The notes below the pieces were generated by a model. It was not told the DNA's origin. It made no database searches and was given only the letters and a program-made list of their open reading frames with translations. A program made the position numbers and the translations under genes. Of a DNA stretch of 64,000 bases, positions 24,745-36,539 are shown piece after piece. The stretch comes from Hydnum rufescens UP504 (lineage: Eukaryota > Basidiomycota > Agaricomycetes > Cantharellales > Hydnaceae): contig MU128998.1 in assembly GCA_014904985.1 (NCBI GenBank), forward strand, positions 153,900 through 217,899, given 5' to 3'. How positions within the stretch are numbered: position 1 is the stretch's first letter; each line of letters opens with the position of its first letter.

Positions 24745-26068
24745 TTAGACCACCTTGATCTTCCGTCCGTTACTATTGCTTGTATCCACCAGCGGTGATT
24801 TTCCACCTCCGCTGTCGATGGGCTTCTCTGGATGGTCCAATGAATAGGCGTCTTCCTGTGTTGATATGAAGCGTTAATCCTTAAAAGTATTGCAACACAA
24901 ACAAACATCCACTTACCCCGTGTATCGCATCGTCACCAATCAACAGATCCACCTCAGACATGCGTAGCGGCATGCGCAATGCATGTTTGGTAAACAGCAG
25001 GATCAGGGACGTCCAAACAGTGTTCCATCCAATGACAAAACAAGCACCAGTAAGTTGCCTGTATAGTCGTCAATACAAATATCCTAAGCAGAGCAACGAT
25101 GGAACGATGAATGTGACGAATACATACCATCCGATCTGTTTGCCATTCCCATCCATGCTCCTAACGGGACTACTTATATTAAACGCAGCATCACCCTCCG
25201 ACGTCGACAAGATCTAGACCTAGAAACCAGCGCAAAAGCCAGCAACCAAATGGGTGTGGAAGACACCCAAGGTATCATCGACGTGGTGGAAAACAGAAAG
25301 CTTCTTTCCCGCGATATTCATCGTAACCCAATCCCGATAACGATCGGACCCCAGCCAGCAACTACACCAGCAGCGGGGGCAATGGCAACGAGACCGGTGG
25401 TCATGGCATTGACTCCGCCAAGGATGGAAGGTTTCTTGTAGTAGATGTGTCCCACATAATCCAGACCAAGGCTGACGTGGCGGTAGCGATGTTGGTGTTG
25501 GAGACGGCGGCACCGGCATCAGTGCTAGCGGCGTAAAGATCCCCACCATTAAGTCCGTTTCAATCACTCCAGAGGATACCTGGGCCCACTAGGACGAGGA
25601 GGATATTGTGAGGTTTGTGTTCTAGACGATCTTTGTCCAAACGGGGTCCGATCCATTACGCCCCCATGAATCTAGCAGTACCCGACAAAACGTGAATCAC
25701 ATATCCACCAGAATAATCGATAAGATAAAAGTGTGTTTCGATATAATATCTTCAGGAACCAAAATGCCGCACTACGGCACGCGTAACAGCACGTCAAGAC
25801 TGCCCCCCATGCGCGGTCGTCGAAGAATTCCAAACCTGCAAACCTGGTCTTCAATATAGTGTTGGGAACGCAAGTCATTTCCCTCAGTAATCCTGACTAA
25901 CATGTCGCAGGGTGGATGAGCGTGGCGTTCAAGACTGTACGATTTAAAAAGAAGAGCGACGAAGAGGGGACTTAAGCAACAGTCACTCAGGCATCGAGTC
26001 CCAGAAGCAGCACACCATGGGACCCCCGAAGACAACGAGACCGGGGCTTGCAGGAGAATCGCGACCAC
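24745..26068 (-). pseudogene. Ammonium transporter (AMT/MEP family), copy C
   Basis: The C-terminal part is the best preserved of the three: [20 protein letters not shown] then IHG, an intron, and a last exon EDAYSLDHPEKPIDSGGG ending at TAA 24745-24747. The middle helices are recognisable in pieces but shifted in frame around 25440-25570, where single bases are missing relative to B. Upstream exons are as unclear as in the other copies. It is a pseudogene by these frameshifts. Confidence 0.75.
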
Positions 26069-26534
26069 ACAAGAAGTTCTTCTATCGCATAAATAGCATC
26101 ATCAGACTTAACCCTTATACCCTGGACCACAAACATTTAGACACACCTCGTACTATCTCCAGAAACATTATCGACAACCTTCTGCTCTTGTTTGCTACAG
26201 ATGTAGGCGGAATAATCATTCCGTGACCAAGCGAGCGTGCGTAACAGAAGAAATACGCACTGAGGGGAGAGAGCCAAGAGTTTCGCGTCGCAACGAATAG
26301 GAGAGTCACCCCCCCTCTCGGTCCATTCCATGGCTGTATAAGGACTTGGTTACCGCACGAGACATCGCACAAGACGGTCGTCCCTCACACTCTTTTCAGC
26401 ACCGAGACCGAACAATCAAAAAGGAGGCTCATAAATGGCCGATGAACCAATCGGTCCCAACACGCGAGGGTGAAATACGGTGAAAGCAAAAGCAAAAAGC
26501 GTAGGACGCCGTATCAGTCACGTGGTCTAAACGC

Positions 26535-26765
26535 GATTGCAAGTCCTAGTGTTGCCGCAACTGAATTGAGTCAAGTCAAGCCAAGTTCTGAGTGCTTTTT
26601 TTTTCTACCAGAGACTGGGGCTTTTTTTGCCACAGGATGAAAGAATGGATTCAAATGATAGAAGTTGATAAGTCTGAGTCAAATAGTGATGTGATGACAG
26701 CACCATGAGGCTTTCTCTTTAAAAGTTCCGAAAAGGATTCTTTGGCAACAGTAAAATTTAGTGAC
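26535..26765. other. Insertion of about 230 bp in copy C
   Basis: Copies A and B lack this segment. It contains GTCAAGTCAAGCC, a run of nine T and another of seven T, and no open frame. No clear terminal repeats or target duplication are visible. It may be a solo LTR remnant or short interspersed element. Confidence 0.4.
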
Positions 26766-27760
26766 CACGCATTTCCATGCTTTGGGAGGATAGCTATCTT
26801 ATTTAAGTATACCAATCTCATCCTTCCTGTTAAAGACTGAAGCTGCAATTCGGCCACCAAACATGCAACAAACAACTATCTTGTTATCATCCGACTGGGA
26901 AAACCAGCGGCCTGAATAGGCGCCTAGTAAAAAGAACCAGATAATTGTCAGTGGATTGGGTCCGCAGCCAATTCCGATCGGTACTTGGCTACTGTACATA
27001 CGTATTATGTAATGGATTCGGCACCCGCCGCCCACGTCTTTCAACAATAATCGATGATAACGGTCTGAAAAACGGTCTAACAGGGTTCCCTTGTAACATG
27101 TCTAACTGGCTTCCGCTGTAATAAAACTGGTGTGCAAAGCTCGCCCTCTGATCCGTCGAATACAATAGTTGGTGGGCGGAAAGGCACCTTGCCGGTGGTG
27201 GGACCTATGATAACCGCCACAACTTGGTAATAGGCCAAGAGGAATGGGGTGGGGTGACTGGACCGATCTAGCCACCGCAAGTGTCCCTTCCCGTGCCCAG
27301 CTGCGATGTCGATGGCGCAGGCTATGGCCTGAGCGCGCGAGATGGGCTTTGCCCGCCGCGTGATTGATATACACAAGAATTTCATCACTCTTCGTTGGGA
27401 AAGGAACTGGGATCGCTGAAAGAAATGCGGTATGGCATCCTAGCACTTTTTTGGTCTACGTCATTGTGGAGTCCCTGTAGCTGAGTGAGTGCCGTTGTCG
27501 GCCTTTTCCTGCAGTTTTCGCCGGTGCTCCACGGATCGCTGTTTCCTCATTAATTCCGCCCTCGTTGACCTATGGCCCATGGTATAGGGTAACGTGGAAT
27601 TATCGCAATCTGTGGAGCCGCCCAAGAATCATCGGATCTCCTGTACTGTCCGACTTGATACTTCATTCAGCTCAGTTCTAATAACTTGAGCTGATGTGTA
27701 GCACATCTGAGCTTCCATTTCTTTCCCCGATCCACGCCCTCTTTTCCCTTCATTTTGGAG

Positions 27761-29600
27761 ATGATGAGTGTCACCCAAGTCAACATCTTAGCTGGCTCGT
27801 TCGTTGGCATCCTCCTCACCGCTTTGTTAGTCTCCTTCAGCCGTAAGCATGGGCATGACAGCGCTGGCCTAATGTACTTTGTAGATGCTTCGGTGTTCTC
27901 ACTGTCCAGACCTCTACCTATTATAATGCGTTCCCAAATGACGCAAGGCCGGTGAAACTGGCGGTATTTCTCTCTATATTTCCTTGAGGTGTGCATTCAC
28001 CACCCGTTATCTATCCCTTTCTCAGGTGGGCCTTTTATGGTAAGCATTGTACACACTTATCTTTCCAGGCATATTTTTCATTTTCCATTGTAAAGGATCT
28101 TGGAAGCTCTTCAACTGTTGGTACCTCCTTTTCGATGCTCTTCAACTGTTTCTGGGAAATAATGTGGAGGCTTACTATTGGCCTGCACTATGTACGTTAT
28201 ACAGTGCATGCTCTACCCAGACTTCGTATCGGTGGTCTGTCGTAAATTACAATAATCCTTCGGCTCTGGAGTGGGGGACGTGGTGCGTGTCGGGTGTATC
28301 ACGGCCGTTCCTGCCCATGAAATCATTGCATATTTATAGGGAATTTGGAATGCATCTGATCAACATAGTGAGTACTCAGTCGACTCTCCTTGTGGATGCC
28401 CTCATCTTGGCTTTGGCCCTATCTACTTCAAGATCTGTTCATCCCTTACTGTCCAAACATTCTTTGCGTATCGCGTCTATTCTCGTGGGTCTTGTCACAT
28501 ATCCTCGTTGGAGATGCATCGCATTCATAATTCCCCTTGATTTCGGTAGTGAGTGCCAATCTCTATATTGGAGTGCTTGTGGTGGGTTGTGGCCTTGATG
28601 TCATAACAGATCAATCTGAAAGCCATGCACTATGACTTTCTAGCAAGCCCTTGTATTCCTTCAGTTTGGTTAGTCTTGCCTGATTACCATCGCTTTCCAA
28701 TGCACTTCCTCTGTCTTATTCCTCCCGCCATAGGATTCGGTATTGGTTAGTACTTATCTTCATGTTCTCAATAGCTCGTGACTTATTGTCTTCCGGTCAA
28801 ATCAATGTTTTGGCATCCTGCAGCAACCACCGTCAAAGTGTATGTATCCCTGTATTCTCTTCGGTGGGCCACAGCTAACAACTTGTTGGTTTGATTTGGC
28901 TGTGTCTCTCACTGTTTTAGGGGCAGGAGCAAAGATTTCCAAATGATAGTCAAGGACTGCACATGGCTTATTGTGTCATGCCTTGCTATTCAAGTGTGTC
29001 TTGGCCACAATCTATCTGCCCTTGTTTCTAACTCACACACTCTTGCCTTTGCTGATACATGGAATTGTCTGATTATGTCCTTTTCAGGCAACCGCAGATA
29101 TCGTGATTGCAACATGCATGTCTCTCTTATTGCGACGTCGGCGGACCGGGTTCCAGAAGTGCGTATCCTCATGCATTTGTCCATTTCACATTCATGCACT
29201 AAATGAGTCCCTTTCTCTGATTGACGATTTCATGTGTCGTTCCGTGGCACAGGACTGACTCGGTAATCAATCGTATGGCATTGTACACCGTCAGTACGGG
29301 GTTGATCACCAGTGTTCTCTCATGTTCCCTTCTTGTGATGGTGCATTTCAGCCATTTATTTCGTTTTGCAGTATGGTAATGCTGGTGCTGAACTAATTAT
29401 GGGGACAGTTTGTTAAGTACGGGTTCCATATTAGTGAACTTACTCTCGCCATGGTAGGTTACTCGATTTTTTGATCTTCTCCTCATTCGTGAATGAGTAC
29501 TATATGTCTATGCAAGACTAATTCCTTGATTCTGTTCTAGCCGCTGGGTACGTGCTATTGCATCACCATGCTTGCCAAGTACGTCCCTATAGTGTGCCTC
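27761..29600 (+). pseudogene. DUF6534-type membrane protein, copy D
   Basis: The start reads MMSVTQVNILAGSFVGILLT, the first helix. Later segments give NYNNPSALEWGTWCVSGVS, VDALILALALSTSRS and ILVGLVTYPRWRCIAFIIPL. After an acceptor TTTTCAG at 29088 the text is ATADIVIATCMSLLLRRRRT followed by GFQ. An intron at 29159-29252 (GTGCGT...CACAG) joins it in frame to TDSVINRMALYTVSTGLITS, the most diagnostic block of DUF6534. The last helix is degraded, with stops after IMGTVC, and no intact end is visible, so it is scored as a pseudogene. Family role is unknown; membrane location is inferred from the helices. Confidence 0.65.
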
Positions 29601-30149
29601 ATTATGCATGTGATGCTGGACCACTTAATTTTATATTTAACCTTGCAGTTTACACATGCGAACGAAACTGCGGGCGAGGCTTGCTGCACCAAGCCCCCTT
29701 GAACTAATCGGCACAATCAAAAAGAGAATGCGACAGAATGCGGGGGATCATCGAAGTGTATGTCTTAGTGCATATATCATGACTTTTGTAATGTCAGGGA
29801 GATGAGGCGATGCTAACTGACAGTCATCGGACCTTGTCCATTTTTCTAGGAAGCAACGTTCCAGGCTACAAGGGTAAATATCACCACGACGGTGGTAAAT
29901 GATGTTGTGGAGATGGTTCGTCTTCGATGTTAGTTACATTTGCCATCCTGACCATTCTATACAGCCGCCGCGTATCCTCCGGGGTCCCGACTTCCCCAAT
30001 AATTGAATGCGTATCTCGGAACACCCCCCAATTACCTGTTACGTGGACCCGCCCCTAGAATGCCTTGAGTCATTAGATAGAGTCACATAGTATTATTCAG
30101 GAGGCCCTCGGTGCAAGATGATTTGCATGTTGCCTTTTTGATTGTGGCG

Positions 30150-30683
30150 TCAATTTTTACGCATAGGAACAAGGAGATTCGGTATAGATAGACAATCATA
30201 ATTTTTATGGCATGGAGATGCGGGGTCAAGTCTTCCTAGAGAGTGTGTTGCAGTCAGGAGTGGGCTGAGAAGGTGCATGTGGCTGTCGAAGGTTTTCGCT
30301 TTTGTTTTCATCGTGGGGGTCAGCATCTTCGATGTTGTGAGATTGATTGAGTTCCGGTCATCTCTGAGTCTCCGGTTTGGTTGCTTGGCCTTAGCATAGC
30401 AAAGCGTGTAGGGGACGAGGATCGTCTGTTTCCGCTGACGTCTGATGCGGTGACCTCGGGTTGGAATTATGGATGGGCTTTGAAGGGGGGACTCCACTCC
30501 ATCAAAGGGCAACACTCTTGGTTTTTCATGTATTTTTGTTTCTGCTACGCTGCACCGTACCCCGTGGATGGATACATACGTGGGTGACCCTGCTGACACA
30601 TCGGCAAGGGGTGGTTCTCCACAAAGAATATAAAACTTTAGGCCTTTAATGGGACGTACTGCTTGGTCCCTTTCGCTCGTCAA
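30150..30683 (-). CDS. Conserved small ORF of unknown function, copy D
   Basis: Inverted counterpart of the small ORFs at 10742 and 20302: MTSERDQAVRPIKGLKFYIL, then SPTYVSIHGVRCSVAETKIH. Relative to A it lacks 3 and 9 nt in frame, then carries a 16-nt insertion that shifts frame after RGHRIRR. A start and first 75 codons are common to all three copies. No domain recognised. Confidence 0.35.
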   Translation of the reverse strand: MTSERDQAVRPIKGLKFYILCGEPPLADVSAGSPTYVSIHGVRCSVAETKIHEKPRVLPFDGVESPLQSPSIIPTRGHRIRRQRKQTILVPYTLCYAKAKQPNRRLRDDRNSINLTTSKMLTPTMKTKAKTFDSHMHLLSPLLTATHSLGRLDPASPCHKNYDCLSIPNLLVPMRKN

Positions 30684-30876
30684 GAACCTCCCCCCGAGGA
30701 TATATGAGCAGAGCTAATGGGAAATCACTTCGGCCATCTTAACTGTCAACGGTGGTAGGCGAAAACGTTTCCTCTGTTACCAAGTAATTATTGCGACTAC
30801 ATGGCCTATAAACGACAGCAGAAAAGCTGTCAATACGGGCTCTAAGCAACACCTCTTCAAGCAGGATGGCGGGACC

Positions 30877-31506
30877 ATGTTCCGGACGGAGAGAAGCAAC
30901 GAGATGTTTGGGAAGGCTGAAATTCTGGCGCTACGGAAGCGAGGTGAGGAGTGGGGTAGGTTGTCCGAGGCGGGGGGGTCCACGGGGTTGATATCTGCTC
31001 CAGGTCTGTGTGTTCACCTTTCGACTCCGAGTGGACGTGGGCGGATTACTGTATGTGGTTATTCTCTAGACGCTGAGCCTAGTCCGCATTTTATTTGGAG
31101 CAAATTGTCACTGTCGGGAGACACAAATGTGGCCATATCGTACTCTCCCTCATATTGAACATTGGTCAATCGGTATGGTCATTCCGTAGTTATTCAAGTT
31201 GTGTGGGGGAGAGCAGACACCCATAAGAAAAGGACCGTCGAACTCAAGTCCAAAATTCCGGACGTGACACCTGCTGAAGGGCTCCCACATTTTAAACATG
31301 ACTCAAGCATAGAGTATGTAGAAAGAAGAGCTAGACTTGTACAGGTTCTCATCAGAGTGCTGGCACCAGGTTTCAGGGTTTACAGGTGTCCAACAGAGGG
31401 GCGCAAGGTGAGCATTCCTAGTAGAGCAGCATTCCCTACACGTAAAAGACTGAGCGCCAAATGGTGTTGCAAGGATCAAGGAGATAACAGATACCCATCA
31501 GCCTAA
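30877..31506 (+). CDS. Unrecognised ORFs in the middle of copy D
   Basis: Counterpart of the minus-strand ORFs at 9782-10550. The first frame (MFRTERSNEMFGKAEILALR) runs 93 codons to a stop near 31158, and a second starts at 31162 (VVIQVVWGRADTHKKRTVEL). Family unknown, possibly a degraded gene. Confidence 0.25.
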
Positions 31507-31615
31507 AGGGATCCACAAAGACCACAGTTACAGGCTGTTCGGCTTCGCAGAAAGCGCGATCGGCTGGGAGCCGGATTAGGAACAGGATTGGGATTAGGAT
31601 TCGGCCATAATTACC

Positions 31616-31641
31616 GACTGAAATGAAATTTCATTTCAGTC
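31616..31641. repeat. Perfect 26-bp palindrome
   Basis: GACTGAAATGAAA is followed immediately by its exact reverse complement, with no loop. It lies 90 bp beyond the end of copy D and 400 bp before the CxC5/CxC6 gene. It is preceded by a short GGATTAGG-rich run (31573-31602). Confidence 0.8.
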
Positions 31642-32037
31642 ATGCCCTTCCGCGATTCAACACTACCAAACTCAACACTGGAGCCCATGCCCATATAGAG
31701 TAAATTGCCTTATTCTAGGTCCCCCTAGTCAATTGTATTGGGTGTGTTGAGGAATCTGTCCCACTGGTGGCATGATGGCTTGTTTTGCCATTGTGATGAC
31801 AATTTCCTTGTTGGCAGCATCTCTAGCAGGGGAAGTTCACAAAACAGCCTTTATTATGGAAAATTTCCAGGATTGACACATACCAGTCTGAATAAAAGAC
31901 CTAATTCTACTTATATAATGGCCTTGGCCTCATATCAACAGCTGAAAGATGCTCCCAGCACCGGGTGAATTGTGTATTTCTGGTTGGATATATCCGGTCC
32001 GGCAAATCGGCAATTCCCGATCGACACAAATGCGAGA

Positions 32038-34230
32038 ATGTCTCTATCCTCAGTATTGTCATGCATGGCTGCCGAGTCATTGGAGAATATCTCTTTGGAT
32101 ACCTTCTCCCAATTTCTTCACTTGATTCCACATCTCAAAAACCCCATACAATTTGCACCCAGAGAATGCAGTCGCAAAGGAGACCTTCCGCACAATGTAC
32201 TGGATTTCTTGGCTCATGCATTAAAAGCCAATATTGCACACATCCAGACTTTATGGGATATTATTGGGCCTCATGCAATGAACACTGCTCCTGTTGCCCC
32301 TACCTCAAGGGATCTTGAAGCATTCAGGGTATATGGTGTTGAGAATGAAATCAGTAAGTATCACCTGAACTAGGGTAATTCCATCTAGTAAATATGGTTT
32401 CTCAGGCTACCAGGATGTGTATCCACCCACAAGAATCTGTACCATGCCCCTTTGCAATGGCCAACAGCTTGGAGACCATATGTGCCACAAAGCTGTTCTA
32501 TTCACACTATGAGAAGGTGCTCTTCCAATCTTCAGTACTTCAGTATATTGCTGTAGTATGTGTTTTTCTGCTTCCTATCAAAGTATGGCTAAGTGTTTTT
32601 CCCCCAGACTGCCACCAGCGCTATTACCACAACTATGTAGTTCACAAGGAAACCTCAACTAGGACATACTATCCTGGGGTTCCTGAAATCATTCAACTAG
32701 CAACCCATTACTTTGCAGAAAGTGCATTGCTGGAATTTTTTGCAACACAAATGGCTTTTGCATGGTAGTTACCCAATTGTCCCTCCAATTTTGGGATGGA
32801 GCCTGACCATTTTTTCAGGGTTTCAGCTGAGAATTGCTCTTGGGTTTACAATCACACTCTCAGTAACAAATCTGCCCATATATTGAACAATCTGCAGGCA
32901 TACTCCTCATTTCCATTGGATAGTCCAACCCCCCATTCTGCCACCCCAGCATCTATGACACCTGAGCATGTTTCTGGTGGTTTTGTACTCTATTCTCTCC
33001 TCCTTGACTCTGCTGAGCAGAAGGAGATCCTGGTTCTCCCTCATGACATTGGAAGTCAGTGACTGCGAGTCCAGCCTGCCATGGAGGCTCAAACAAGGCA
33101 ATGGAGGGAACAGGACAGGAATACTGGGATCATGCCTGTGACAAATGCTGTATTTTGCTGGAGAATAATGGGGAAATGCATAAATTTACTCTGCTATCAT
33201 TTTCAACTTCACACTGACATACATTACAATAGGGAAAATTCAAGCTGCTGTTACAGATGGTGTCTCCATAGGACATCCTCGCTGTGCTGCAGAGCTGCAC
33301 TGCCAAAAACTGCTTCCTTCACCTCTTCATGTATTCTGCATTGACCATGCACACTATGACAAGATTTGCCAAGTATGTGGATGCTCTGCCACCTGTGAAC
33401 CTGGATCTCGCACTTGTGCAGATTCTGGCCATCAGGTGATGGAATCCAATTTTGTGGCCCAAGGGAAGGCTATGTTCCAATTGTGCCATCGACTGAAACA
33501 AGCTGGTGTCCATATTCCCAGTGACAGTTCAGCAGATACCGCAGATGATCCAGACCTCATTCCAGTGGAGCCCAATGAACCAGATCAAGACAAGCCACTC
33601 CATGATGGGAAGTCCAATCTGGGAACCAGAGCCTGCGAGCCACATTTGGGTGTTGCCGCACCCATAATGAACAACTTCTAGTTTGGCCTTGTGGTGTTAT
33701 ATTATCCCGTGAACATTCTATGGTGCAGAGGCAATTTCAGCAGTGAAGGTATTTCTCAGGGGTGGATTTCCTCTTTGGGCTTGTGTGCTAATGGGATTCT
33801 CTGTAGCTGTTCTGTGAGCAAACATTCCCAACCACACCATCTATGCCAGAGTACCTCTTCTTTGATGATGCATGCCATCTCCATCGTCTCATCTGGGATG
33901 ATCCTCACTGGGCCTATACAGCAACACCAGCAGATGTCTTCCACCATGATCAGAAACATGGCCCAGGGGATACTTACTGTCAACAAAATGTTAACCCTGC
34001 AGGCTTCCCCAAGCTTATATTGCCTGATGGCAAGTGGCATTTCAATACATCTGTTGCTGAACAGACAAATGCATGGATTGGAGGATTCCAGGCAATGGTG
34101 TGTCAGATGGAAGTCACATATTATAACTTCTTCCTTGATGAAATGATCAAGTGACAGAATCGGTTCATGGTTGAGGAGCTGGGGAGGAAGGGCCACAATC
34201 CCTGGCAAATCAACCATAATGCACTCCTGT
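32038..34230 (+). pseudogene. CxC5/CxC6 cysteine-cluster gene (KDZ-transposase-associated type)
   Basis: Basidiomycete genes of this type carry CxC5 and CxC6 clusters found with KDZ transposases. Exon 1 starts MSLSSVLSCMAAESLENISL. Introns at 32354-32405, 32556-32607, 32765-32818 and 33749-33806 (52-58 nt, GT-AG) restore the frame. CxC5 spans about 32420-33060: CTMPLCNGQQLGDHMC, then TSVYCCNCHQRYYHNYVVH across intron 2, and TYYPGVPEIIQLATHYFAES. CxC6 spans about 33240-33430: GHPRCAAELHCQKLL, FCIDHAHYDKICQVCGC and EPGSRTCADSGHQ. The end reads MPEYLFFDDACHLHRLIWDD and WHFNTSVAEQTNAWIGGFQA. In-frame TGA codons after AVLFTL and after LDEMIK, and frameshifts near 33105, 33620 and 33717, show it is decaying. 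Confidence 0.8.
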
Positions 34231-35142
34231 AATACTTATGTTAATGAGAACACTCTTATGGTCTGGGGCTCACTGAACCAAAAGTATCAGACAATATGAA
34301 GAAGGTGTCAGTTTGTCTGCTTTCCTGGTAAATGATGGTTGTAGGGGTTTTCTCCCAGTGTTCAGAAGAAAACAAGAGCAAGTTGAATGCCAGAGTCTAG
34401 ACTTAGTCTTAAGTAAATGACAAGGAACTGGTTCTTATTACTGAGATAGGCATAAGAATCAAGGGCTGGATATAGGGGTAGAGAGAGTGTGTGGAGGGTT
34501 TGGATGAAAGAGGTGGAAGGTTGAAAGGTTGATGAATAGGGGCTAAAGCATGAGAAGGGTGTAAAGTCAATCAAGAACTTAGGTAAGACTTGTTACAGGT
34601 TACTAAGGGCCTTAAATCCTCTCCAAGTGTACTGAAGATCTTCCTCTTGATAAGCTGTGCTAGACTTATTTATGCTAGGCTTAAGCTATTGAGGGCTTGG
34701 TCTTCCAATACTTGTGAAGTCAGATTCTCCTTTTTCTACTGTAGAGCTTAGTCTAGTGTGTCTAAGGTGATCTGGATGTGTGAAGAATAGAGAGGCTGCT
34801 GAGGGCTACCTCTGAATTTCTTCTGGGTGTGTGAAGAATAGAGAGATTGCTGGGGAGCTGCCTCTGAATTTCTTGGTTTTCTACCTAAGATTCCCCCTCC
34901 TTTTATGCCTGTCAGAGAGTGACCTGACTAGCTTATTCCTCTGGAACTATGGATCTCTCAAGTCAGCATGACTGCCATTCTCAAGATGGATCCAATGAGC
35001 TACTTCCTTCTCTTGAACTGACTCCTTCTCTAACTCAAGACTCCTTCAGGTTGAAGCCCAATCTGGAACCTCCTCCCTGGGTGCCTACCTTGACTGAACC
35101 TAATTTGGACACAACCAAATTTACAGGAGAGTCAGGTTTGGC
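34231..35142. other. CpG-poor non-coding stretch
   Basis: No supportable gene. A segment of about 55 bp around GTGTGTGAAGAATAGAGAG is tandemly duplicated at about 34772-34880, including CTCTGAATTTCTT. CG dinucleotides are nearly absent. Confidence 0.5.
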
Positions 35143-35445
35143 TTTTTACTGGCTCAAGACAACAGGAGGTGGTGGAGATGGGGATCTGAGCTTTTTACTG
35201 GCCCAGAAGGAGAAGACCTTGGCTTCTTACTAGCACAAGTGTCTAGATGCAGTTTTTATTGCCATGCCACTTTTTACTGGCAGGAGGTTTGGGCTTTTTA
35301 CTGCCAGGGTCAGACTTGCTTTTACTGGCACAAGCATCTAGGTGCAGTTTTTACTGCCATGCTACTTCTCACTGGAAGACCTCATGTCTTGGATGAGGAT
35401 TTTAGGCAGTTTTTCCTGCCACTGTGGTTTTTACTGCTGCCTCCT
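35143..35445. repeat. Degenerate repeat of a TTTTTACTGGC core, about 11 units
   Basis: Variants of GGCTTTTTACTGGC recur every 20-45 bp, often followed by CACAAG or CCATGC. Spacing is irregular and units differ by several bases. No open frame spans the block. Confidence 0.6.
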
Positions 35446-35939
35446 ACAATGCCACATGGGCCCATAACCTGATGAGCAACAGTGCTTGGCAGAAGCTATA
35501 TGCACATGTAGAAGAGAGTCATGAAATATAGACATTATGTAATCATGTGTATATCTGTCTCAACAAGTATAGCCATTCTGTAAAAGTAGTCTGAGAATGA
35601 AGACCAGAGACGTTAGCTTTGATTTCTCAGGATTTCCACTGCAACTCCAGACTACTGGTTTGTTCCATGTATTCCTCTACCTCTCTCATATATACTCATG
35701 ATTCCACTACTACTCTGGACTACAGTTCCAAGAACTCTTTAGTGTGAGCCCCAAGTTAAAGACTAGCACACTCTGTCTCTGCCTAGACCTACTATGGGCT
35801 GCAGAACTTGTCTCTCTCTGCCTTCTCTTCCATCTCTCTTTCTCTCACCCAGATGTACCCAGACTTAGTCAGACTTATCCAGACTTAGTCACACAGAGCA
35901 TGTATGTAATATCATGCTATATTGCACCTATCTATTGAA
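35446..35939. other. Non-coding stretch
   Basis: AT-rich, CpG-poor sequence with simple CT-rich runs (35810-35850) and a duplicated CCCAGACTTAGTCAGACTTA motif near 35860-35890. No gene is visible. Confidence 0.4.
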
Positions 35940-36470
35940 AGTCATATGGTATTTGTTAGTGGTGTGGGAGCCCAGCAGGCACTTGGCCCTATCAACCATC
36001 AGATAGCCCTCTCATTGTATCACCCATCCTCCTTTCTTCCTTTATTGTTTCTCTTGAACTCAACCAGTGGAAAGCTTCTCCACTGGAGTTTGGTGCTGCC
36101 CTGGCTTTAGTTAGATTCATCTCTTATTACATAAGTAGACTAATTAGACTAGCCATGGCTGTACCCAAATGTCATCTTCTTTTTGTTCAGAACTTGCACC
36201 TGTTGCAGTGTGCTGAACTGCACACTGCACCCTAGGCACTGTGAGACCCAGACTTATGAATACTATTGCTTCCACTGGTCCTCTGAAGTCCTTGACCCAT
36301 TTCAGCCATCAAGAGGTCTCTTGACTCAAAGCTGATTATCCTGTCTTAGAGTCTACACAACCCTCCCACAGATTACAATCTCAAGCCTGGACCAGAACCC
36401 CTGCCCCTAGCTGTTCAATGAACATCAATGAGTCCAGATATGCCCAGACTAACAGTATTGCTAAGGCCAT
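35940..36470 (+). mobile_element. Degenerate 5' fragment of the G1-family gypsy element
   Basis: This parallels 37080-37570 in order: GTGGAAAGCTTCTCCACTGG / GGAGTTTGGTGCTGCC, TTACATAAGTAGACT, a GCAGTGTGCTGAACTGCACA-like inverted motif, then the Pro-rich gag leader (CCAGAACCCCTGCCCC). It is far more diverged than G1, so it is an older insertion. Confidence 0.6.
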
Positions 36471-36539
36471 AACATAACTTGTAATTTTATTTGTCTGAAT
36501 ACATATTGGAGTAGTCCCTTCAATCCCCTGTTACTGGGT

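Larger units (their letters stand above)
24109..27060. repeat. Segmental duplication, copy C (truncated)
   Basis: Direct copy of the first 2.7 kb of the unit (transporter half), starting at the B-C junction. A 230-bp segment at about 26535-26765 interrupts it. Homology to copies A and B fades near 27060, where the inverted copy D begins. Confidence 0.8.
27085..31530. repeat. Segmental duplication, copy D (inverted, truncated)
   Basis: This is the reverse complement of the right 4.4 kb of the unit (DUF6534 half), matching copy B from about 23900 down to 19440. Together with copy C it makes a head-to-head arrangement around 27.07 kb. It holds the DUF6534 copy on the plus strand and the middle ORFs, but no transporter. 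Confidence 0.85.

Noticed and set aside
31570..31605. Internal telomere-like repeat (GGATTAGG-rich run)
   Set aside because: Only two or three imperfect units occur and none is TTAGGG in tandem.
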